Positions 57,142-64,000 of a stretch of 64,000 nt of DNA are shown here, piece by piece. Origin of the DNA: Whalleya microplaca (Eukaryota > Ascomycota > Sordariomycetes > Xylariales > Xylariaceae); the NCBI GenBank assembly GCA_022497155.1, contig MU385730.1, positions 558,001-622,000 of the forward strand, given 5' to 3'. The translations under genes were made by a program, and so were the position numbers. How positions within the stretch are numbered: position 1 is the stretch's first letter; every line of letters begins with the position of its first letter. The notes below the pieces were generated by a model. It saw nothing but the letters and a program-made list of their open reading frames with translations, did not search any database and had not been told where the DNA came from.

Positions 57142-57602
57142 CAGGGTTGTAATCCACTCCACCCACTCCACTAGTGTCTCTAGTGGAGTGGGTGGTCCTT
57201 ATCCCACCATATAGCTATGTGGAATGGATCCACGGAGGGTGTATGTGGAGTGGGTGTACACCAAGTGGACGTGGATTAGCCACAGATATGAGGCGTATAT
57301 CAGCCACAGAGGTGAGGCGTATACTAGCTATAGTGGAGGCGTATATTAGCTACAGTTGAGGCGTATATTAGCCACAGCTATCAGATATACTACCTGTTAG
57401 GAAAACTACTAATTTTACTAGTAATTACTAACAACAGACCTCCTATTCCACAGTTAGTCCACCCACCCACCCACTTCCACCTACGAGGGCTTCAAGTGGA
57501 CGTGGATTAGTCAGCAGCAAGGCCAGATGGAGTGGAATGGAGTGGAGTGGCTCCCACAAAGTGGCCCACGCGTGGATTAGCGTGGAGTGGATTACAACCT
57601 TG
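57142..57602. mobile_element. hAT-like MITE with 8-bp target-site duplication
   Basis: A 461-bp element starts CAGGGTTGTAATCCACTCCA and ends in the inverted repeat of CAAGGTTGTAATCCACTCCA. It is flanked on both sides by GCAATAGG (57134-57141 and 57603-57610). The CAxGG termini and 8-bp duplication are the hAT signature. It carries no transposase frame, so it needs a helper elsewhere. The interior holds many TCCACTCCAC/GTGGAGTGG motifs, possibly transposase-binding subterminal repeats, and a tandem array of about 22 bp at 57274-57378. Confidence 0.9.
57274..57378. repeat. Internal tandem array of the hAT-like MITE
   Basis: About 4.5 imperfect units of 22-24 bp with the core GAGGCGTATATTAGCCACAG; unit-to-unit changes are mostly C/T and A/G. 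Confidence 0.85.
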
Positions 57603-57986
57603 GCAATAGGTAGCATGATACACGAGTCTCTTGAAATACACAATCTTCTCCATTCACTTTGATGCCTGACTGCGAATTGTCTCTTCGGCGTTGTTGGAGG
57701 ACTGCCTGCTCCTGAGTTGTGGCTGTAGGCTGGTACTAACTCCTGATTTATTTTAACAGTGCATAGGGCAGGCAGTTGAGGGGGCTCGACGGTGAGTGGC
57801 TTTATGCATAGTCTGCCGCGAGTCTTTTCACAGGGAAGCAAAAAAGAAGAGGAAGAAGCGCAACCTGTAATAGACGTAGCCACTGTATTTCTAAGTCTAA
57901 AGCTGCCTATAAGAATGACGACCTTTGACGACGTCTCCTCTCCCCCGTCCCGCGTACCATCCGCCTATTGCCTAATATGATATATA

Positions 57987-58137
57987 GTACAGTTACAGTG
58001 TGTGCAATGATCATTTAGGTGCTGCCGTGATCACTCTAGTTGACTAAGTAGAATTGTGTAAAGGTCTAAGATCCAAAGGATTCCTAACAGCTTAGAAGAT
58101 CCCTGGCACTCTAGCTAATACCCCTATTATCGCGACA
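57987..58137 (-). repeat. RepA dispersed repeat, copy 4 (inverted)
   Basis: The reverse complement starts TGTCGCGATAATAGGGG and carries the GATCTTCTAAGC segment, the core ATCACGGCAGCACCTAAATG, and CACACTGTAACTGTAC, as in copy 2 but without its last 20 or so bases. Confidence 0.8.
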
Positions 58138-59575
58138 ATATATATATTCCTCCCATCTTTATATAGGGACATTTGGCGAAACTATAGATCTTCTGCCGTA
58201 TTACACGAATACCCAACCCCTTGGCTCCCTTTCTTTAACTTATTTCGCATCCTCCACAACAACAGCCGCAGGGGCGCGCTTGGGATTAATCGTCTTGCCA
58301 CACTCGTCGACGTGTAGACGCGATACTAGATCACGACACACGGGATATTTAGACTAGCAGTTTATAGCATCTATTAGCGCGTCTCACGCCACAACACGAT
58401 TCTCCCGCCGTGAACCCAAGCTCCTCTGGCCTAGCCCGGGCTTCCTTCTTACTGGATTCGACTGCAAACAGCTCGCGTAGTTCATCGACTGGATTTGATG
58501 ATTTATCTAAAACCTTGATGACTAGTAGTAAGTGTAAGCGAAAGCATCGCTAATTGTTCATTTGACGTACGAGATCTTTGGAATTCCCCGCATACACGCA
58601 GGAGCAAAGCAAAACATCGAATCTGTAATAGTACAGGACAGCAATGTGCTCTTTCAATGTTGACGATTGATGTGTCTAATATAAACCAGAATAGGGGTTG
58701 TCGTCGTATTAATCTATAAACTTAAATAGTTTAAACTCTGTTTTAGTTTCTAATTTTGGGCTCCGATGTCCTTGACTTTACAATTAGCATTGTCTACTAT
58801 AAAGTTATGGAGAGTGACGCCATTTCCCATTACCAGGGTGCCAGGGTGAGAGCCAGGGGTAATTAGCTGATTATTCTTTCTCCCTTTGATTCAACGAGCA
58901 AGGTACATATCTAGCAAACACGTTAACGATATCGGCATGTGCCGGGCACGCTATAACTCGGGAGTTTAGACTATGCCAAGACCCGAAAGGTCTTTTATTA
59001 TATTCAGCTCTGCTGACACCGCCGAAAGCTGCCTAGCAATAGGGCTAAGGATGTAAGGAGATGTAGGTAATATTTTAAGGTGGTGGAATCCCCTCTTTTC
59101 AGAATCCCATGAGCAGCCGATTTGAGCCCGCCAAGTGCTTGGTAGCCCTGTTGTACATACCGCGAGTAGTATGTGGTGGGTATGGAATTCGCTGTGAGTT
59201 AAGGCTGGCCCCTGGCCCGTCTTCCCGTCTTCCCGGCTTAGCAGGTAGAGTTATAAGTACTGAAGTATATATATATATATATATACTATGAATTTCAGTT
59301 AGGATCAAATCCTAGGGCTTCTTTATCTTATTTATCAATACGCTAAATAACTACTTATAGCAATTGAGACTAGTGATGTATATGAGAGAGGCTCTATATG
59401 CGAATTATACACAGTCATGTAAGGAGATTAACTTATAATAAAGTTCGATCCTTCAGCTTCCATCGCTTCGGAAAACGCCATTCATTTTCTTCACAATGCC
59501 AGTCTACCTAGGTAGCGAGTTGGGGGCCGCCTCGGCGCGGCGGGATGCGGGGAAGCCTGTACAACACATGCCTAC
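58138..59575. other. Gene-free sequence between repeat copies
   Basis: 1.4 kb, AT-leaning, with a (TA)10 tract at 59266-59285. A TACCTAGGTA palindrome is at 59505-59514. No gene supported. Confidence 0.55.
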
Positions 59576-59584
59576 ATTAATAAG

Positions 59585-60065
59585 CGCCCCACCTAGAATT
59601 CCCTTCATGATTTCCTAGAATTCCCTTTACCCACTTAAGTACAGGGCTGTCATACGCTGACATAAATGCCCAGCCAGACTAGTACGGAGATTAATGTCCA
59701 GCCGTGTCGATCCGTGTAAATCTAATATACCGAACCACGATCCGTAGACATCGGGTTATATAGCTGTTTTGTACCTTATTGAAGCTATTCGCGTACAATC
59801 TTAAGGCAAATAGGTAGCCTCCTTTCGATACTATCGCTTAATAGCTATTTAATCTTACGTTATTCAAAGAAAATCGAATACTTATATATAAAAAAACACT
59901 ATACGCGGCCGGTCGGTTGGTCGGTTACAAAAATACGCGACAGGTGCCTTCAGCGCGTATGTTATTAATATCTTATCTACATACCCTAGGCAGATAGGTA
60001 CTAATTTGGAGGCTGTGGAGACAAGGGAATTCTAGGAAATCATGAAGGGAATTGTAGGTGGGGCG
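59585..60065. mobile_element. Mutator-like MITE with 43-bp TIRs and 9-bp target-site duplication
   Basis: The terminal inverted repeats are 59585-59627 and 60023-60065 (43 bp, one mismatch), opening CGCCCCACCTA. The flanking direct repeat is ATTAATAAG at 59576-59584 and 60066-60074. A 9-bp duplication and long TIRs point to a Mutator/MULE-type family. The TIR itself contains CCTAGAATTCCCTT twice. The 395-bp interior has no transposase frame but includes CCGGTCGGTTGGTCGGTTAC near 59910. Confidence 0.88.
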
Positions 60066-60074
60066 ATTAATAAG

Positions 60075-62691
60075 TATATTGTGTACTGACCAGCGGTCGC
60101 GTGGGCGCGTTAAAGAGCCCCTGTCGGAGAATTCAACAAGCGTCAAATGTCCTACGGCTGGACATGCAGGAGAGACTGAACGAACCGATGGACGTACTGC
60201 GATATCAGGCATACATATCGGTACCCAATAATGAGTGGACTGTGAAGAAGGTAACGTCGCAGTCCCAAGATTCAAGATGTTGGACTGACGCGTACCGTAC
60301 ATCATGCAATTTAAAGAATGCGAGGAACAAGATACGCATACATCATTCCATAGAAGTTGTATGCAAGTATGCAGATATGATATTCGAGCCTATTCGCAGT
60401 GTGTTATATAAGCAAGATTACACTAATCAAACCGGACAGGGTCTTAACGCTATGCCCTGCACGCTGCTCTACACAGTAGGTGCTTTGATTCAGGAATTCA
60501 CAGAGGGAAAAGGGGCTTCAATTTAAGTCGGCCGGGAACAACTAAGAGGAGTAACTACTGGATCTTACATATCAATGCTCTATGTATGTAATTTTTTACA
60601 TGCGTATACGAGTCATATTCTACTCTTGGCTAGAAGTGTCTATCGAGAGTGACTTATACGTACTTACGTACGTTGAATAGGAGTCTAGGTACCTACCTGA
60701 CAGCCAAGTGTATAGAAAGTTGGGGCCCCGCACTGCAGTGGTAACCAAGCCCTGTGATCAGCACGCTACCTAAGAAGTAGGTATGAATACACTCCTTACA
60801 TACTTCTTTTCAACGTAGTAGCAAATTCTCACGAGGACTTCTCCAACTGATCGCTCTTCTCCAAGCGACCCCACCTCGCGCTGGGCTGTGGTGGCAGGAT
60901 GGACATCAGAAAACAGAAAGATTTCTTCGGTTGGAGAAGAAGGATTTCGATAGTTTTTTTTTATTTTTATTTTTATTTATTTATTTATTTATTTTTTTTT
61001 TTATCCATCCCGGCACTCATCAACCCCACTTCCGCCCTATCCTATCCCAACGCTTCGTCCCTCAGCCATCTCCACACATAATTTTACGAGATCCGGAATC
61101 AACACGCATAATCAGGCATGGTCTGAGCTAACAACCTGAAGTCATTCCCAACTGCGCTACGTAGGGGGCTGCATAATCTAGAGTTGCACAAAGAAAGGGA
61201 TGGATGGAGGGCCATTCCAGGTTGCGCCAAGTTGCAATTGCCGGTAGTTCCCTCTGTTGCTCTAAAATGAAGCTTACGACGGGCTGCTAATCAGAAGCCC
61301 AGGATTTCTCTCTTTTTTAAAGTCATCAGGTATGGCCGTCATGCACCCGATCCGACAGCCGTTCAGGACCGTTGGGTCTAGGCCGCATGATGCCCGTTTG
61401 CCCGCTTGTTCGCGCTTGGCAATCTTGGAACTGAATCACCAGGGCAAAACACAGGAGTGATGAGCACTTACATACCACTTACTGCGTATGTATGTATGTA
61501 CATCCGCCTAAGTAATGGCATGAACCCCCATCCACCGTCCTCGACCAATGTCAAATCAAATTCGGTCCTTCTTGGAAACTCGTGATGCTTGTGACCAACT
61601 ATCTGTCTTGCCCTGTCTCTCGCCTTGTCTTGTCTTGTCTCGTCTCATCTCGTCTCATCTCATCTCATCTTATTGTTCTTCGTCGTCGTCTTCGTCGTCT
61701 ATCCTAGCGTAGGTTAGCATTCTGCCCGCTCTCCGCCGGGAGGAAGCAAGTGCTTCGCCCTTAGCCTATCCTATGGTACTATGTATATACACGACCCAGT
61801 CTTTCTTCGCTTTGACTTCCGCCGAAGTGGCTTGGCCCATATTGGCCAATACCGCGCTGATGTTTACTGTACATACATACATACGAGCCAAGGGCCGCAT
61901 CTCGCCCAGCCAGCTGCCAGCTTACCAGCACTTACAACGATGATCACAATTGCGCCTCTTAAACTAACCCCAGATCCCGTCGCGCATCAGCTCGTGCTGA
62001 CCGCTGCTTGGGGCCTAACGACAAACACTCTCGTCCGCACACAGTCGCACGGACAGGTCTAAGATTATAATGTTGCCGAACATCATGATATATGTATGTA
62101 CTCGGTGGGTACAGCCTCGCATAATCAGCCGTTACACTGCCTGCGTAGGCACGTAGGCTACCAGCCAAGAGTCCTTGCAGCTGCACACCTAGGGGTTTGG
62201 AGAGTCGCATGAGCGGCTACCAAGCGCTGAATACCCACCCACTCCCACGCGCACCGTGATCGTCGATATCGTTCCTAGATCTCACGTGCTGGGATCCAAG
62301 TGGCCCTGTACCTATATTTCCAAGATTCCAAGAATACGAAAACCGTCGACAAGAAAGGGAAGGTCCAGCAGCAGCTACCTCGAGTGTGGAGCACCCACGT
62401 TAGCCATCATGAAGTATTTAGGTGTATCGTTATTGTGCATGGATTCGACGCGAAGCGTGCCCCATGCCTGACTATTAGCTATCATCATGCTCTCTCCCAA
62501 AGTCTATATAAAGCATGGCACCCTGGCCCGAGTTGTTCGTGCCAAAGCGAGACCACTATCACCTCAGTCTTGGGAAGATCTCTCTGATTCCACTTTGAGA
62601 TCTAGCCGCTCTGCACTAGGTACTTAGTAGCCGGCGGCCCCCTTGACACCTCACCGATAAGCAGGAGTGTAGGAAAGGAAAAAAAGTAGCA
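60075..62691. other. Gene-free sequence upstream of the GH2 gene
   Basis: 2.6 kb. An open frame at 60101-60526 is doubtful. T-rich (TTTAT)n at 60952-61001 and TCTTG/TCTCA pentamers at 61622-61672 are low-complexity tracts. The last few hundred bases are the promoter of the GH2 gene. No RNA gene seen. Confidence 0.5.
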
Positions 62692-64000
62692 ATGAGGCTC
62701 CCCGGCTTGTTCCCACACCTGCTCACCCTCGTCCCGCTGTTGGACCTGGCGTTGGGGTACGAGGTCAAGGTTAGAGGATGAACCTCCCACTGAAAGCAGA
62801 CCATAGCTCACGCCGTACAGACTCCTCCACTAGATACTGATTGGACTTACTCAGTTGGAACGGACCCGTGGCCTGAATACCCACGCCCCCAGCTTCAACG
62901 CTCTGAATGGCAGAGTCTCAACGGGCTGTGGAAGTGGAAGCCAACTTCTGGCAACGACACCGTCTTGTCCAACCAGACATCCGGCGGGCAGGACATCCTG
63001 GTACCTTCGTGTATAGAAAGCGCCCTCTCAGGTGTCATGGAGAATAATGTAACCTACTCATTATTCTGGACCAGCTTCGAAGTCAAGGACGACTGGACTG
63101 AGAAAGACCAGCGAGTTCTGCTCAACTTCGAAGCTGTAGACCACCAGGCGACTGTTTATCTCAATGGAAAACCAGTCGGCACTCACAGAGGCGGTTATTG
63201 GCATTTCAATTTCGACATCACCAAATTCCTCAGCAAGAAGGGCAAGAACTTTTTGTCCGTATTGGTGTATGACCCTACTGACGCGGAGGGTGAGTAACAA
63301 CAATGTGGACCTCATGCCTATCGAGGAACTGACGGTATCGATAGGCACCATGAACCCCGTCGGCAAGCAGACCCTCAACCCTTCACACATCTTCTACACG
63401 CCTTGCACAGGGATTTGGCAGAGCGTAAGTGAAGTTCCTGGTGAACTATTCTCGTGAATATGCAAGCACCGGATGCTAATTTGTATTTGCAAAGGTATGG
63501 CTTGAGACTGTCCCCAAGACGTATATCAAGTCGGTTGATGTCATTGCGGATATGTCCGGTCAAGGTGAGTTGTGTGTGGAGAAGATCACTACCTATTTGA
63601 CCGCCAGAACTAACGGGCCGCCCGCGTAGTCAATGTGACAGTCTGCAGCGAAGACTCTGGGCCGGTCACCGTCAGTGTCCTTGATGATGCAGGCAAGAAG
63701 GTCGGCTCGGCGAAGGGCATCAGCAACAAGCCATTCGACTTCACGGTCGAGTCGCCGAAATTATGGTCGCCAGACTCGCCAACGCTGTCAGTGCACTCTC
63801 ATGTTTCTTCTTAACCCAACCCTGTCACAGTTTGTCTGACAGCATACACCACAGCTATAATATTACCGTTACGCTGGGAAATGACACCGTGACTTCCTAC
63901 ACGGGTTTCAGGACTCTTTCCATTGACGACGTCGACGGGGTGAAGCGCCCACTGCTCAACGGCGAATTCATCTTCCAGTTTGGTACGCTAGACCAAGGCT
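62692..64000 (+). CDS. Secreted glycoside hydrolase family 2 enzyme (5' part)
   Basis: Exons: 62692-62769, 62821-63289, 63345-63424, 63495-63564, 63630-63786 and 63855 to the window end. A signal peptide (MRLPGLFPHLLTLVPLLDLALG) leads to the GH2 sugar-binding domain: LQRSEWQSLNGLWKWKP, VTYSLFWTSFEV, LLNFEAVDHQATVYLNGKPVGTHRGGYWHFNFDIT, TPCTGIWQSVWLE. The immunoglobulin-like domain (LWSPDSPTLYNITVTLG) follows, and the start of the barrel (YTGFRTLSIDD) is reached at the edge. The catalytic glutamates lie beyond the window, so beta-galactosidase, glucuronidase and related specificities cannot be separated. The exact donor of intron 1 is ambiguous by two in-frame codons. Confidence 0.9.

Noticed and set aside
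57443..57883. Minus-strand frame of 146 codons
   Set aside because: Its last third runs through the end of the hAT-like MITE and the rest has no family features, so it is a chance frame over a transposon edge.
60101..60526. Open frame of 141 codons on the plus strand
   Set aside because: It begins 27 bp after the MITE duplication, has no recognisable motif, no splice pattern and no family-like composition. Its length is within chance for this AT-moderate region.

Overview
The window is nuclear DNA of a filamentous ascomycete (Pezizomycotina, most likely a Sordariomycete). The evidence is short GT-AG introns of 47-127 nt with CTAAC/CTGAC branch sites, a CFEM surface protein, a cpc-2 (RACK1) gene, a STE2-type pheromone receptor, an RPB2 with the Sordariomycete-like C-terminus, and an AT-rich block with the mark of repeat-induced point mutation (RIP).

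Layout. 1-5.56 kb is a RIP-mutated transposon block. Its left part is still readable as a Ty3/gypsy RNase H-integrase-chromodomain frame. 5.4-6.2 kb holds a short dispersed repeat (called RepA here) abutting a truncated STAND-associated gene. 6.9-9.9 kb is an AAA+ ATPase gene with a 7-nt microexon. 13.7-15.0 kb is a membrane-anchored CFEM protein. 16.9-19.7 kb is a decayed gene with a C2H2 region followed by a nucleoside-phosphorylase-like domain. 22.4-26.3 kb is a run of three mitochondrial-protein genes: MRPL22 and COX9, divergent from a shared 395-bp promoter, and SOM1. 26.8-33.5 kb carries a RecA-like protein without a P-loop, an AT-hook/FAR1-like protein, and a 1031-residue isochorismatase-AlkB-GST fusion. 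38.4-54.5 kb holds an LRR kinase, TAF8, cpc-2 with an intronic U24 snoRNA, STE2 and RPB2. 54.5-62.7 kb is gene-free and contains two intact MITEs with perfect target-site duplications (one hAT-like, one Mutator-like) plus two RepA copies. The right edge cuts a secreted GH2 glycosidase.

Housekeeping genes (MRPL22, COX9, SOM1, TAF8, cpc-2, RPB2) sit in ordinary GC-balanced DNA. The transposon relics, the truncated or decayed STAND-type genes and the repeat nests lie in the first 21 kb and in 56.8-60.1 kb. The most unusual observations are the three-enzyme fusion, the snoRNA kept in the RACK1 host intron as in yeast ASC1, the microexon next to a Walker A codon, the two MITEs, and a 10-bp palindrome (TACCTAGGTA) found only between genes. 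All exon maps were read by eye from splice signals and protein family consensus; none has transcript support here.
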